A DNA stretch of 64,000 nucleotides from Microbacterium aerolatum (GTDB lineage: Bacteria > Actinomycetota > Actinomycetes > Actinomycetales > Microbacteriaceae), in contig NZ_BJUW01000011.1 of assembly GCF_007988825.1 (NCBI RefSeq), positions 1-64,000 on the forward strand, read 5' to 3'. Below are positions 1-11,020 of the stretch, piece after piece; position 1 is the first letter of the stretch; every line of letters begins with the position of its first letter. Made by a program: the position numbers and the translations under genes. The notes beneath the pieces are model-generated. The model made no database searches and was not told the DNA's origin. It worked only from the letters and a program-made list of their open reading frames with translations.

Positions 1-400
1 CCAGCACGACGGCGACCGGGTCGCCCAGGGCGGGGTTGAACTCTGTCCGCGCCGCGGAGTCGACGAGGTCGCCGATGGCGCCGCGCCAGGATGCCTCGGC
101 GATGAAGCTGGTGTCGGTCGCCGGCACTTCGAGAGAAACGGTTCCGTCGGCGCCCGTGACGCCGGTGGCGATTACCTGCTCGGGGTCGTCTGCGGGGTGC
201 ACGCTCACGGTCGTGCCGCCCAGCGGTGCCGAGACCACGTCGTCCGAGATCGTCGTCGTGACGAGCACACTTTCGGCTTCAGCGGCGTTGGCGGTCAACG
301 GCAGCGTCATGAGGACGAGTCCGGTGATCGCTGACAGCGCGCCGAGGGTGCGCACCCGTGGCATCCGGTCGCGACGACGTGGTTCGGTGAGGCGGGGCAT
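1..400 (-). CDS. Secreted protein with signal peptide, partial (3' end outside window)
   Basis: The reverse strand is open from an ATG at 398-400 to the window edge, giving 133 codons. The start follows an AGAAGGGA ribosome site. The N-terminus has an Arg-rich stretch, then a hydrophobic segment (about residues 19-38) ending in TANAAEAE, a good signal peptidase I site. The mature part has short beta-like stretches such as TTTISDDVVSAPLGGTTVSV and TGVTGADGTVSLEVP, which resemble Ig-like or carboxypeptidase-regulatory folds of surface proteins. It diverges from the TetR gene. Function is unknown, and most of the protein lies outside the window. Confidence 0.65.
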   Translation of the reverse strand, partial: MPRLTEPRRRDRMPRVRTLGALSAITGLVLMTLPLTANAAEAESVLVTTTISDDVVSAPLGGTTVSVHPADDPEQVIATGVTGADGTVSLEVPATDTSFIAEASWRGAIGDLVDSAARTEFNPALGDPVAVVL

Positions 401-503
401 GGCGATCCCTTCTGATCGTTCTCCGCCAAGTATGGACTGAGTCCAACCTTGCACACAAGCCAAGTATTGACGAACGTAGGATGGCATCGAGATCGAGGGG
501 CGA

Positions 504-1124
504 GTGATGACCGAAGGGCTCAGAGAGCGCAAGATGCGTATCGCGCGTCGCGCGATGGAAGAAGCGGCGGTCGGGCTCGCCTACGACGAGGGCGTGCAAG
601 CGGTGACGGTCGACCGCGTCTGCGCGATCGCGATGGTCTCGCGCAGCACGTTCTTCAACTACTTCCCGTCGCTCGAACACGCGATCTTCGGGCCCGCGTT
701 GACATACGACCTCGCTCTTACAGAGCGCATCCTCGCGGCTCACGGGGACGATCTCGTGGTCGCGGCCTCATTGATCGTGATGGAGTCCGTACGCGGGCAA
801 GGGGATGACGAACTCCTGCGCAAACGATTCGCGCTCTTCGCGCGTGAGCCGGGAACGACGACGACGGTGTCGTGGGCAGCGGGGACGAGTCGCGCCGGCC
901 TGCAGGACGTGATCAGGAGCTGGCTCGATGAGCATCCGGCATCCGCTCGTCTGGTGGACGCCGATCACGCCACTGAGGCGCGGATGATCGTGAACTTCTC
1001 CGTCACGCTCGGCGACGAGGTCATGCGCCTGGTCGGCGAGGACGGAGGGGACTTCCCGTTCGACCCTGCCGTGTTCCGCACCGTGCGAGAGCGGATGCAG
1101 GCGCTCAGCGTCCCCGCACGGTGA
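504..1124 (+). CDS. TetR/AcrR family transcriptional regulator
   Basis: This 206-residue protein has an N-terminal TetR DNA-binding domain (about residues 8-55) with a helix-turn-helix around VDRVCAIAMVSRSTFFNYFP; the STFFNYF/STFYxxF ending is a family hallmark. The C-terminal half is the helical ligand and dimer domain and gives no ligand clue. Start may be GTG 504 or ATG 507; a GAGGGG ribosome site just upstream suits both. It diverges from the partial secreted-protein gene, so the 103-bp gap between them is its likely target. It converges on acs. Confidence 0.85.
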   Translation: MMTEGLRERKMRIARRAMEEAAVGLAYDEGVQAVTVDRVCAIAMVSRSTFFNYFPSLEHAIFGPALTYDLALTERILAAHGDDLVVAASLIVMESVRGQGDDELLRKRFALFAREPGTTTTVSWAAGTSRAGLQDVIRSWLDEHPASARLVDADHATEARMIVNFSVTLGDEVMRLVGEDGGDFPFDPAVFRTVRERMQALSVPAR

Positions 1125-1159
1125 ACGCCCCGCACCGCGAGTAGCGGCACGGGGCGTTC
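1123..1159. terminator. Bidirectional hairpin terminator between tetR and acs
   Basis: GAACGCCCCG at 1123-1132 pairs with CGGGGCGTTC at 1150-1159, and CCGC pairs with GCGG inside. It sits between two converging genes. There is no long T tract, which is usual in actinobacteria. Confidence 0.7.
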
Positions 1160-1170
1160 GAAGACCTCGG

Positions 1171-3138
<1,968 letters not shown>

Positions 3139-3259
3139 GGCACGCGCTCCTTTGCGGTGAACGGGGTCGTGCGCATGACACGACCGTGACACGGTGAATC
3201 TAGTCTCGCGCGAAAACGTCAGATACCGCCGAAAGTGAGTAGATCAGTCGTTCTGCACC

Positions 3260-3277
3260 GTCGCTCCGCGGAGCGAC
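3260..3277. promoter_or_regulatory. 18-bp perfect palindrome between acs and tadA
   Basis: GTCGCTCCG followed directly by CGGAGCGAC forms a perfect 18-bp palindrome with no loop, so it suits a protein-binding site better than a terminator. It lies between two divergent genes. The binding protein is unknown. Confidence 0.35.
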
Positions 3278-3338
3278 TTGCGCACAGAGCGCGGATTTCT
3301 GGCTACGTGACGGATGCTGCTGCGCATAGCTTCGGGGC

Positions 3339-4343
3339 ATGCCACAGCCGTTCATCATCGAGCCGCGCGGGTCCATGACCGTGCTCGACGTCCGCGGTGC
3401 GCTGCCGGAAGGTGCGGATGCCGTCCTCGGGCCGCTCGCGGAGCACTGCGCCGACCCGCGTGTGACCGATGTCTTCGTCAACGGCGCGGATGGGCTCTTC
3501 GTCGACCGCGGCGACGGGGCCGAGCACGTGTCGGGCTGGGCGGCATCCGAACGCGAGGTGCGCGACCTCGCCGTCGCGCTCGTCGGCGCCGGCGGACGCC
3601 ATCTCGACGATCAGTCCCCGTGCGTCGATGTGCGGCTGGCGTCCGGCATCCGGGTGCACGCCGTCCTCTCTCCGGTGTCGACCTCGGGAACCGCCGTGTC
3701 GGTCCGCATCCCGCGGGTCGGTGCCGCCGATCTCGACGCCCTCGCGGCGCTCGGCGCCTTCGACGCCCGTCGTCGCGCGTGGCTGGAGCAACTCGTCGCC
3801 GACCGGGCGAACATCCTCATCACCGGCGGCACCGGCACGGGCAAGACGACGCTGCTGTCGGCGCTGCTCCACGCCGTCCCCTCGCGCGAGCGGATCGTCA
3901 CGATCGAGGACGTCGCGGAGCTGCGCCCGGGCCACCCGCACCACGTCGCGCTCGAGGCGCGTCAGTCGAATCTGGAGGGCGCCGGTTCCATCACCCTTGC
4001 ACGGCTGGTCAGGGAGTCGCTGCGCATGCGCCCCGACCGGCTGATCGTGGGGGAGTGCCGCGGTGAGGAGGTGCGGGAGCTGCTGTCGGCGCTGAACACC
4101 GGGCACGACGGCGGGGCGGGCACGCTGCACGCCAGTGGTCTGGTCGATGTCCCCGCACGCCTCGAGGCGCTCGGCGCGCTGGCGGGGATGGATGCCACGG
4201 CGCTCGCGAGGCAGGCCGTCAGCGCCTTCACCGTGGTCGTGCACCTCGCGCGGAACGCCGACGGCGTGCGGCGGATGGCCCAGGCCGGGCGCTTCCTGCT
4301 GCGCGATGAGCGGCTCGATATAGAGGAGGTGCAGCCGTGGTGA
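3339..4343 (+). CDS. tadA: TadA/CpaF family pilus-assembly ATPase
   Basis: This 334-residue secretion ATPase powers Flp/Tad pilus assembly at the inner face of the membrane. Walker A GGTGTGKTT lies near residue 162, followed by the Asp box TIEDVAELR and the Walker B region MRPDRLIVGECRGEE. The N-terminal domain is short compared with gram-negative CpaF, as is usual in actinobacteria. TAGCTT at 3327-3332 lies six bases before the ATG, so the mRNA is probably leaderless. It is the first gene of a row running to the TadE-like genes, and its 3' end overlaps the next gene by 7 bp. Confidence 0.9.
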   Translation: MPQPFIIEPRGSMTVLDVRGALPEGADAVLGPLAEHCADPRVTDVFVNGADGLFVDRGDGAEHVSGWAASEREVRDLAVALVGAGGRHLDDQSPCVDVRLASGIRVHAVLSPVSTSGTAVSVRIPRVGAADLDALAALGAFDARRRAWLEQLVADRANILITGGTGTGKTTLLSALLHAVPSRERIVTIEDVAELRPGHPHHVALEARQSNLEGAGSITLARLVRESLRMRPDRLIVGECRGEEVRELLSALNTGHDGGAGTLHASGLVDVPARLEALGALAGMDATALARQAVSAFTVVVHLARNADGVRRMAQAGRFLLRDERLDIEEVQPW

Positions 4344-5236
4344 TCCTCCGACGCCCCGAGACCTCGCATGACGGTGCCGAGGCGGCGGCATCCTCTGTCC
4401 GCACACTGGCCGTTTTACTGCAGGCGGGAGCCGCTCCGCTGAACGCGTGGCGTCACCTCGCCGACTCGGGCAACGCGCACGCCGAACGCGTCATCGCGCG
4501 CTGCGACGACGGCGTTCCGCTGATCGAGGCGATCGAGGCGGAGGGTGGCGCGTGGAGCGACGTCGCCGCGGCCTGGGATGTCGCCACGGTCGTCGGCGCC
4601 CCGCTCGCCGTCGTGCTGAAATCCCTCGCCGAGACCATGCGCGACGCCGCGACGGCCGCCGACGACGTGCGCATCGCGCTCGCTGAACCCGCCGGGACGG
4701 CACGGCTGCTGCTGTGGATGCCGCTGGCAGGACTGCTGCTCGGATTCGCGCTCGGGTTCGACACCGTGAGCGTCCTCATCGGCAACCCGATCGGAACCGC
4801 GTGCCTGATCGCCGGGCTGCTGCTCGTGCTGGCCGCCCGGCTGTGGACGCGGCGGCTGCTGCGGCGCGCGCAGCCTGACGCCGGGTCACCTGGACTGCAC
4901 GCCGAGCTCGTCGCGGTCGCGCTCTCGGGAGGCGCATCCATCGCTCGCTCTCTGCAGCTCGTCGAAGACAGCCCCGCCAGGGAGCGCGTGCACGCCGCGC
5001 GCACGACCGGGGTGCTCGAGCTGTCTCGTGCGGCTGGCGTTCCGGCCGGTGAACTGCTCCGCGCCGTGGCCGCGCAGGACCGCCACGACGCCAGGGTGCG
5101 CGGCAGGCTGCGTGCGGCGAAGCTCTCGTCGCAGCTGCTGATCCCGCTCGGCGTGTGCACGCTGCCCGCGTTCCTGCTGCTCGGCGTCGCGCCGCTGATC
5201 CTGTCGGTCCTCTCATCCACCCCGCTGCCGATCTGA
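4337..5236 (+). CDS. Type II secretion F-domain protein (TadB/TadC-like, two half-domains in one chain)
   Basis: This 299-residue membrane protein has two T2SSF-like halves. The first begins LAVLLQAGAAPLNAWRHLAD and ends in two hydrophobic segments (about residues 120-175). The second begins LVAVALSGGASIARSLQLVE and ends in a hydrophobic C-terminus. Classical tad loci have separate TadB and TadC proteins, each with one such domain as the inner-membrane pilus platform, so this chain may combine both. It overlaps tadA by 7 bp and starts at GTG 4337 or 4340. The function is firm from family and context; the fusion reading is inference. Confidence 0.8.
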   Translation: MVILRRPETSHDGAEAAASSVRTLAVLLQAGAAPLNAWRHLADSGNAHAERVIARCDDGVPLIEAIEAEGGAWSDVAAAWDVATVVGAPLAVVLKSLAETMRDAATAADDVRIALAEPAGTARLLLWMPLAGLLLGFALGFDTVSVLIGNPIGTACLIAGLLLVLAARLWTRRLLRRAQPDAGSPGLHAELVAVALSGGASIARSLQLVEDSPARERVHAARTTGVLELSRAAGVPAGELLRAVAAQDRHDARVRGRLRAAKLSSQLLIPLGVCTLPAFLLLGVAPLILSVLSSTPLPI

Positions 5237-5264
5237 CGGTGGCACCAGAGAAAGAAGGAACACC

Positions 5265-5462
5265 ATGAACACCCTCCCCGCCCTGACCAGGAGACGCGCC
5301 GCGTCCCTGTTCACCGATGAGTCCGGCGCGGCCACTGCCGAATACGCCATCACGACGATGGCCGCAGTCGCCTTCGCCGGCTTGCTGGTCGTCATCATGA
5401 GATCGGACGAGGTGCGCGGCATCCTCACCGATCTCGTGCGCCGGGCGTTGACCGTGTCGTGA
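5265..5462 (+). CDS. DUF4244 Flp-like pilin
   Basis: This 65-residue protein has a short basic leader, the sequence ESGAATAEYAITTMAAVAFA and one transmembrane helix. The SGAATAEYA segment resembles the cleavage region of Flp pilins, where cleavage precedes a helix that starts near a conserved glutamate. DUF4244 proteins always sit in actinobacterial tad loci, so this is probably the pilin. An AGAAAGAAGGA stretch upstream is the ribosome site. No prepilin peptidase is encoded nearby. Confidence 0.85.
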   Translation: MNTLPALTRRRAASLFTDESGAATAEYAITTMAAVAFAGLLVVIMRSDEVRGILTDLVRRALTVS

Positions 5463-5466
5463 CGAC

Positions 5467-5814
5467 ATGACCCGGTCGAGACACGACGCCGAGCGCGGCT
5501 CCGTCGCGGCCGAGCTCGCCCTCGCCCTGCCCGCAGTGGCGATCACGCTGCTGCTCGGGGCGGGGGCGCTCGGCGCGGCGGCCCAGCAGGTGTCCCTGCA
5601 GGATGCCGCGGCCGACGCCGCACGGCTGCTCGGGCGAGGAGAGAGCGAGGCGACCGCACACGCGACAGTCGCGGCCGCGGTCGACGGGGCGCGTGCGTCC
5701 AGCGCATCCCGGGGCGATCTCGTCTGTGTGAGCGCGCGGATCGACGCGCAGATCGGGCGGCTGATCAGCATCCCGCTCTCCGCGTCCAGCTGCGCTCTCA
5801 GCGGTGGCCTCTGA
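5467..5814 (+). CDS. tadE: TadE family pilus-like protein
   Basis: The 115 residues have the TadE pattern: a short charged start, then ERGSVAAELALALPAVAITL leading into one transmembrane helix, with a soluble exported tail. TadE proteins are pseudopilins thought to prime or decorate Flp pili. The start lies 4 bp after the DUF4244 stop and the stop overlaps the next start, so the row is translated together. The tail has two cysteines (about residues 88 and 109) that could form a disulfide. Confidence 0.8.
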   Translation: MTRSRHDAERGSVAAELALALPAVAITLLLGAGALGAAAQQVSLQDAAADAARLLGRGESEATAHATVAAAVDGARASSASRGDLVCVSARIDAQIGRLISIPLSASSCALSGGL

Positions 5815-6143
5815 TGGCCGGCACCGCACTGTCCGCGAGCGTCCTCGCCGTCGCCGCCACCCTGTCAATCGGGCTCGCGGCCGTGGGAGGTGCGGCCGTC
5901 ACGGCCCAGCGCGCCGCTGGAGCCGCGGATGCCGCGGCGCTCGCCGCAGCGGATGCCGCATCCGGCGCAATCATCACCGACGAGGAGCCGTGCGCGCTCG
6001 CCGCCAGGGTGGCCGCGGCATCCGGAGCGACGCTCGTCGCATGCGCGCTGGATGGTCCTCTGGCGACCGTGCGGGTCGAAGCGGCGTACGCTGGTCTTGC
6101 TGCCGTCTCCCGAGCCCGTGCAGGGCCACCCGAGGGATTCTGA
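5814..6143 (+). CDS. TadE-like secretion-neighbourhood protein
   Basis: This 109-residue Ala-rich protein has an N-terminal hydrophobic segment (LAVAATLSIGLAAVGGAAVT) followed by a pattern rich in A/D, AAGAADAAALAAADAASG, typical of the TadE/TadG-like proteins of actinobacterial pilus loci. Two cysteines remain in the exported part. The start ATG overlaps the tadE stop (TGATG), showing coupling. It is the last tad gene before topA. Exact role is unknown. Confidence 0.75.
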   Translation: MAGTALSASVLAVAATLSIGLAAVGGAAVTAQRAAGAADAAALAAADAASGAIITDEEPCALAARVAAASGATLVACALDGPLATVRVEAAYAGLAAVSRARAGPPEGF

Positions 6144-6234
6144 CGGCGACACTCCCAAGATTCCACTCACGGCTCCGCTGTGAACGCGCCACGACAGTGG
6201 TGTGTATGGTGTGCTTCGAAGAAAGGACGCACCC

Positions 6235-9084
6235 TTGGCTGAAGGCAAGAAGCTCGTCATCGTCGAGTCTCCGACGAAGATGCGGTCGATTCAGGGGTAC
6301 CTCGGCGATGACTACGAGGTGCTCAGCTCCGTCGGCCACATCCGCGACCTGGCAGACAAGAAGGACATCCCCGCGGGCGACAAGGCCGCATACGGGAAGT
6401 ACTCGATCGACGTGGATAACGGCTTCGACCCGTACTACGTGGTCTCCGATCGCAAGACGAAGACCGTAGCCGAGCTCAAGCGCGCCCTGAAGAACGCCGA
6501 CGAACTCCTGCTCGCCACTGATGAGGACCGCGAGGGGGAGGCCATCGCCTGGCACCTGCTCGAGACTCTCAAGCCCAAGGTGCCCGTCAAGCGGATGGTG
6601 TTCCACGAGATCACCAAGGACGCCATCCAGGCCGCCGTCGGCAACACGCGTGAGCTCGACCTCGCACTCGTCGACGCGCAGGAGACCCGCCGCATCCTCG
6701 ACCGCCTGTACGGCTGGGACGTCTCGCCCGTGCTCTGGTACAAGGTCAAGACCGGGCTGTCCGCGGGCCGCGTGCAGTCCGCCGCGACGCGCATGATCGT
6801 AGAGCGGGAACGCGAGCGCATGGCGTTCGTCTCCGCCGACTACTGGGACGTCGAGGCTTCCGCCGCGTCTGGCAGCGCGTTCAAGGTGCGCCTGGTGCGC
6901 GTCGACGGCGGTCAGCTCGCGCGCGGCACCGACTTCGACGACACCGGAAGGCTGAAGAAGGCTGTCGTCGTCCTCTCCGAGAAGGACGCCACCGCACTCG
7001 CCGACGCCGTCGACGCCGCAGGCGCCGGCACCGTCACCAAGGTCGAGGCGAAGCCCGGAACCCGCAGCCCGTACGCGCCCTTCACCACCTCCACCCTGCA
7101 GCAGGAGGCCGGCCGCAAGCTCTCGATGAGCGCGAAGCAGGCGATGAGCGTCGCACAGCGCCTGTACGAAAAGGGCTTCATCACCTATATGCGTACGGAC
7201 TCGGTCGCGCTGAGCACCCAGGCGGTGCAGGCGGCGCGCAGCCAGGCCGTCGCACTGTACGGTGACAACGCCGTGCCTCTGAAGCCTCGTGTGTACAAGT
7301 CCAAGAGCAAGAACGCGCAGGAGGCGCACGAGGCCATCCGTCCCTCGGGCGAGAACTTCCGCAAGCCGGCATCCGTGTCGGCCGAGCTCGACCGCGAAGA
7401 GCTGCGCCTCTACGACCTCATCTGGAAGCGCACCGTCGCCAGCCAGATGGCCGACGCCAAGTACGAGACCACCACCGTGACCATCGCGGTCGACACCGCG
7501 GTGGAGCTCAGCGCGAGCGCCGGAAAGCTCGCCGAATTCACGGCATCCGGCACCGTCTACACGTTCAAGGGCTTCCTCGAGGCATACGAGGAGGGCAAGG
7601 ACGAGAAGCGCGGCGACACCGACGCGGACTCGAACCAGTCCCTGCCCGCCGTCGCCGTCGGCGACGAGCTCGGAATGTCGGATGCCGAGGCGAAGGGCCA
7701 CAAGACCACACCCAAGCCCCGCTACACCGAGGCTTCTCTGGTCAAGGCGCTCGAGGAGCACGGCATCGGCCGCCCCTCGACGTTCGCCAGCATCATCGGC
7801 ACCGTGATCGACCGCGGCTATGCGACCAAGCGCGGCCAGGCGCTGGTGCCGACCTGGATGGCGTTCAGTGTCGTCCGGCTGTTGGAGGAGCACTTCGCCG
7901 ACCTCATCGACTACGACTTCACGGCGGCGCTCGAAGACGACCTCGATGCGATCGCACGCGGTGAGCAGAAGCGCGTCGAATGGCTCAAGTCGTTCTACTT
8001 CGGCTCGGATGCTCAGGTCGGGCTCCGCCAGGTCGTCGACAACGTCGGCGAGATCGACGCACGCGCACTGAACTCCACGCGCATCACCGACACCGCCACC
8101 CTGCGATTCGGCAAGTACGGCCCGTACCTCGAGGTCATCGATCCGGCAAAGCCGGACGAGCGCGGACGCATCGTCAACGTCCCCGAAGACCTCGCACCGG
8201 ACGAGCTCACCGCCGAGAAGGCCCAGGAGCTCATCGACGCCCCGGTCGCCGGCGACCGCGTCCTCGGCGAGAACCCCGAGAACGGGCGCGTCATCGTCGT
8301 CAAGGACGGCCGCTACGGCCCGTACGTCCAGGAGAACCTGCCGGAGGAGGACCCCGTCATCGACGAGGCCACCGGCGAGGTCGTCGAGACGAAGAAGAAG
8401 ACCGCGAAGAAGGATGCGCCCAAGCCGCGCACCGGATCGCTGTTCCGCTCCATGTCGGTCGAGGACATCGATCTGGACACCGCGCTGAAGCTGCTCAGCC
8501 TTCCTCGCGTCGTCGGTACGGACCCCGAGAGCGGCGACGAGATCACGGCGCAGAACGGCCGGTACGGGCCCTACCTGAAGAAGGGCACCGACTCGCGCTC
8601 GCTCGAGAGCGAGCAGCAGATCTTCGACGTCACGCTCGAGCAGGCGCTGGAGATCTACGCGCAGCCGAAGTACGGAGCAGGATCGCGCCGCGCCTCGAGC
8701 GCGCTCGCGGAGTTCGAGGCCGACCCGGTCAGCGGCAAGCCGATCCGCGTGCGCGACGGCCGCTTCGGCCCGTACGTCACCGACGGCGAGACCAACGTGA
8801 CGATCCCGCGCGGGCAGAAGCCCGAAGACATCACCTTCGAGATCGCGGTGCAGATGCTCGCCGACAAGCGCGCGAAGGGCCCGGCCCCGAAGCGCGGAGC
8901 GAAGAAGGCCCCTGCCAAGAAGGCGGCTGCGAAGAAGGCTCCGGCGAAGACCGCGGCCAAGAAGGCACCTGCGAAGAAGGCGGCCGCGACGTCGGATGCC
9001 GACAAGGCGGCCGCCCGCTCGGCAGCCGCGAAGAAGGCCGCCGCGACCCGGGCCGCCAACGCCAAGAAGAAAGCGAACGCGTGA
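6235..9084 (+). CDS. topA: DNA topoisomerase I
   Basis: This 949-residue type IA topoisomerase relaxes negative supercoils. The N-terminal TOPRIM domain shows KLVIVESPTK and TDEDREGEAIAWHL; the catalytic tyrosine is in GFITYMRTDS (about Tyr318). Then come C-terminal repeat modules with GRYGPY/GRFGPY motifs and, from about residue 880, a Lys/Ala tail (KKAPAKKAAAKK) seen in actinobacterial TopA, where it binds DNA and improves processivity. TTG 6235 is chosen as start because GAAAGGA lies 9 bp upstream and the protein then begins LAEGKKLVIVESPTK; an in-frame ATG at 6202 would add an unlikely 11 residues. Confidence 0.96.
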   Translation: MAEGKKLVIVESPTKMRSIQGYLGDDYEVLSSVGHIRDLADKKDIPAGDKAAYGKYSIDVDNGFDPYYVVSDRKTKTVAELKRALKNADELLLATDEDREGEAIAWHLLETLKPKVPVKRMVFHEITKDAIQAAVGNTRELDLALVDAQETRRILDRLYGWDVSPVLWYKVKTGLSAGRVQSAATRMIVERERERMAFVSADYWDVEASAASGSAFKVRLVRVDGGQLARGTDFDDTGRLKKAVVVLSEKDATALADAVDAAGAGTVTKVEAKPGTRSPYAPFTTSTLQQEAGRKLSMSAKQAMSVAQRLYEKGFITYMRTDSVALSTQAVQAARSQAVALYGDNAVPLKPRVYKSKSKNAQEAHEAIRPSGENFRKPASVSAELDREELRLYDLIWKRTVASQMADAKYETTTVTIAVDTAVELSASAGKLAEFTASGTVYTFKGFLEAYEEGKDEKRGDTDADSNQSLPAVAVGDELGMSDAEAKGHKTTPKPRYTEASLVKALEEHGIGRPSTFASIIGTVIDRGYATKRGQALVPTWMAFSVVRLLEEHFADLIDYDFTAALEDDLDAIARGEQKRVEWLKSFYFGSDAQVGLRQVVDNVGEIDARALNSTRITDTATLRFGKYGPYLEVIDPAKPDERGRIVNVPEDLAPDELTAEKAQELIDAPVAGDRVLGENPENGRVIVVKDGRYGPYVQENLPEEDPVIDEATGEVVETKKKTAKKDAPKPRTGSLFRSMSVEDIDLDTALKLLSLPRVVGTDPESGDEITAQNGRYGPYLKKGTDSRSLESEQQIFDVTLEQALEIYAQPKYGAGSRRASSALAEFEADPVSGKPIRVRDGRFGPYVTDGETNVTIPRGQKPEDITFEIAVQMLADKRAKGPAPKRGAKKAPAKKAAAKKAPAKTAAKKAPAKKAAATSDADKAAARSAAAKKAAATRAANAKKKANA

Positions 9085-9707
9085 CCGCACGCCCCGCGCT
9101 CTGGATCACCCTCGAGGGCGGCGACGGCTCGGGAAAGACCACGCAGGCGGAACTCCTCGAGAGCTGGCTGCGTGACTCCGGTCGCACCGTGCTGCGCACG
9201 CGCGAACCTGGCGGCAGCGAGGTCGGTCAGTTGATCCGCGACATCGTGCTGCATCACCGGGGCGACATCGCGCCCCGCGCCGAGGCACTGCTGTACGCGG
9301 CCGACCGCGCGCATCACGTCGAGACCGTCGTGCTGCCGGCTCTGGAGCGCGGCGAGATCGTCCTGCAGGATCGCTATCTAGACTCGTCCGTGGCCTACCA
9401 GGGGGCCGGGCGGGTGCTCGACGGCGCCCAGGTGCGCGACCTCTCGCTGTGGGCGACGAACGGCGCGCTGCCCGACATCACGGTGCTGCTCGACCTGGAT
9501 CCCGTGACAGCGCGACAGCGTCTGGACTCGGCGGACAAGCCGTTCGACCGGCTCGAGGCGGAGAAGCAGGACTTCCACGTCAGGGTGCGCGAGGCGTATC
9601 TCGCGCTGGCGGATGCCGAGCCCGGCCGTTTCGTGGTGCTGGATGCCGCGGCATCCCCTGACGAGATCGCCGAGGCGATCCGCACGCGCATCGCGCCCCT
9701 CCTCTGA
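9081..9707 (+). CDS. tmk: Thymidylate kinase (dTMP kinase)
   Basis: This 208-residue kinase turns dTMP into dTDP. It has the P-loop LEGGDGSGKTT, the TREPGG motif and the DRYLDSSVAYQG motif. The start is GTG 9081, which overlaps the topA stop codon, so the two are co-translated. The frame stays open far upstream inside topA, but that part has no family similarity. A palindromic repeat follows 39 bp after the stop. The topA-tmk-holB order is common in actinobacteria. Confidence 0.95.
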   Translation: MTARPALWITLEGGDGSGKTTQAELLESWLRDSGRTVLRTREPGGSEVGQLIRDIVLHHRGDIAPRAEALLYAADRAHHVETVVLPALERGEIVLQDRYLDSSVAYQGAGRVLDGAQVRDLSLWATNGALPDITVLLDLDPVTARQRLDSADKPFDRLEAEKQDFHVRVREAYLALADAEPGRFVVLDAAASPDEIAEAIRTRIAPLL

Positions 9708-9746
9708 CCCGCGCCCCGCCTCCCGCTCCGCCCCACCGCGCTCTTC

Positions 9747-9811
9747 GAGATTGCATTCCGCGGCTGAGATCGCGCGCAATGCGGAGGATCTCGGCCGCGG
9801 AATGCAATCTC
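9747..9811. repeat. 65-bp palindromic repeat, copy 1
   Basis: GAGATTGCATTCCGCGGC (9747-9764) is perfectly inverted as GCCGCGGAATGCAATCTC (9794-9811). The stem can extend by TGAGATC against GATCTCG. The same 65-bp structure with identical 18-bp arms occurs at 45958-46022. It lies between tmk and holB and may end tmk transcription. Confidence 0.9.
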
Positions 9812-9865
9812 ACGGGCGGAGGAGAGCTGAGCGGGCGTGTCGGCGCCGACGGTTAGGCTGAGTGC

Positions 9866-11020
9866 ATGACCGCGACCCTCGCCCCGTTCCCGTGGACGGA
9901 CGTGTGGGGACAGGACGATGCGGTGGACGCGCTGCGATCCGCGGCATCCGATCCCGCCTCGCTCTCGCACGCCTGGTTGATCACCGGACCTCCCGGATCA
10001 GGGCGCTCCACGCTCGCGTACGCCTTCGCGGCGGCGTTGATCGCGGAGGGACCCGACGACGAGCAGACGATGCGGCAGGTGCTCGCGGGCACCCACCCCG
10101 ACGTCACGGCGCTGCGCACCGACAAGGTCATCATCACGATCAAAGAGGCGCGGGCGCTCGTCGAGCGGTCCTACTTCGCCCCGTCGGCGGGTCGCTACCG
10201 GGTGATCGTGGTCGAGGATGCCGATCGCATGGTCGAGCGCACCTCGAACGTCCTCCTCAAAGCGCTCGAGGAGCCGCCAGAGAAGACCGTCTGGGTGCTC
10301 TGCGCGCCCAGCGAGGCCGATCTGCTGCCGACGATCCGCTCCCGCGTGCGTCCGCTGCGACTGCGCGAGCCCGATGTCGACGATGTCGCCCGGCTTATCG
10401 TGGAACGCACGGGTGCGGAGCCGTCAGTGGCCGAGCAGGCCGCCCGTCACTCGCAGCGGCATATCGGCATGGCCCAGCGGCTGGCTACCGACGAGTCCGC
10501 ACGCAGCCGCCGCGACGGCACGCTGCGTTCGGTGCTGTCAGTGCGCGGAGTCGGCAGCGCGGTCGAGGTCGCCGACGAGATCATCCAGGCGGCCACTGAC
10601 GATGCGAAGGCGCTCACCGCTGAACGCGACGCCGCCGAGCGCGCTTCGCTGCTGCGCACGGTCGGCATCGCAGAAGGACAGGCGGTGCCCCCGGCGCTGC
10701 GCGCGCAGATCTCAGCTCTCGAGGACGATCAGAAGAAGCGCGCCACCCGCAGCCTGCGCGACGGCATCGACCGGGTCCTCACCGACTTGCAGTCGATGTT
10801 CCGCGATGTCGTCATGCTGCAGTACGGCAGGGCGGGCGACCTGATCAACCGCGAGCTGGGCGAGGAGCTCGGCGCGCTCGCGACCGCATGGCCGGTGGAA
10901 CGTACGCTGGTGGTGCTCGATCACCTTGCCGAGACCAGGGAGTCACTGGAGCGCAACGTCGCTCCGACGCTGGCCCTGGAGAGTTTGCTCGTGACCGTCG
11001 CGAGCGGGAGGAAACCGTGA
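9866..11020 (+). CDS. holB: DNA polymerase III subunit delta'
   Basis: This 384-residue clamp-loader subunit has the AAA+ fold: WGQDDAVDALRSA, a P-loop GPPGSGRSTLAYAFA, VIVVEDADRM (Walker B type) and ALEEPPEKTVWVLCAPS with the SRC-like sensor region SRVRPLRL. Delta' opens and loads the beta clamp together with delta and tau/gamma. TAGGCT at 9854-9859 is six bases before the ATG, so it probably has its own leaderless promoter. Its stop overlaps the GTG start of the next gene (GTGA). Confidence 0.93.
   Translation: MTATLAPFPWTDVWGQDDAVDALRSAASDPASLSHAWLITGPPGSGRSTLAYAFAAALIAEGPDDEQTMRQVLAGTHPDVTALRTDKVIITIKEARALVERSYFAPSAGRYRVIVVEDADRMVERTSNVLLKALEEPPEKTVWVLCAPSEADLLPTIRSRVRPLRLREPDVDDVARLIVERTGAEPSVAEQAARHSQRHIGMAQRLATDESARSRRDGTLRSVLSVRGVGSAVEVADEIIQAATDDAKALTAERDAAERASLLRTVGIAEGQAVPPALRAQISALEDDQKKRATRSLRDGIDRVLTDLQSMFRDVVMLQYGRAGDLINRELGEELGALATAWPVERTLVVLDHLAETRESLERNVAPTLALESLLVTVASGRKP

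Noticed and set aside
7980..9080. 5' extension of tmk into topA
   Set aside because: Tmk begins at GTG 9081 with its P-loop near the start; the extension is out-of-frame topA sequence.
8880..9080. Possible tandem repeat from AAGAAGGC units
   Set aside because: It codes for the Lys/Ala tail of TopA, a protein-level low-complexity feature, not a DNA repeat element.
5974..9090. A very long antisense open frame across topA
   Set aside because: TopA shows catalytic and TOPRIM motifs on the other strand; the antisense product is an Arg/Leu/Asp-rich shadow with no recognised motif.
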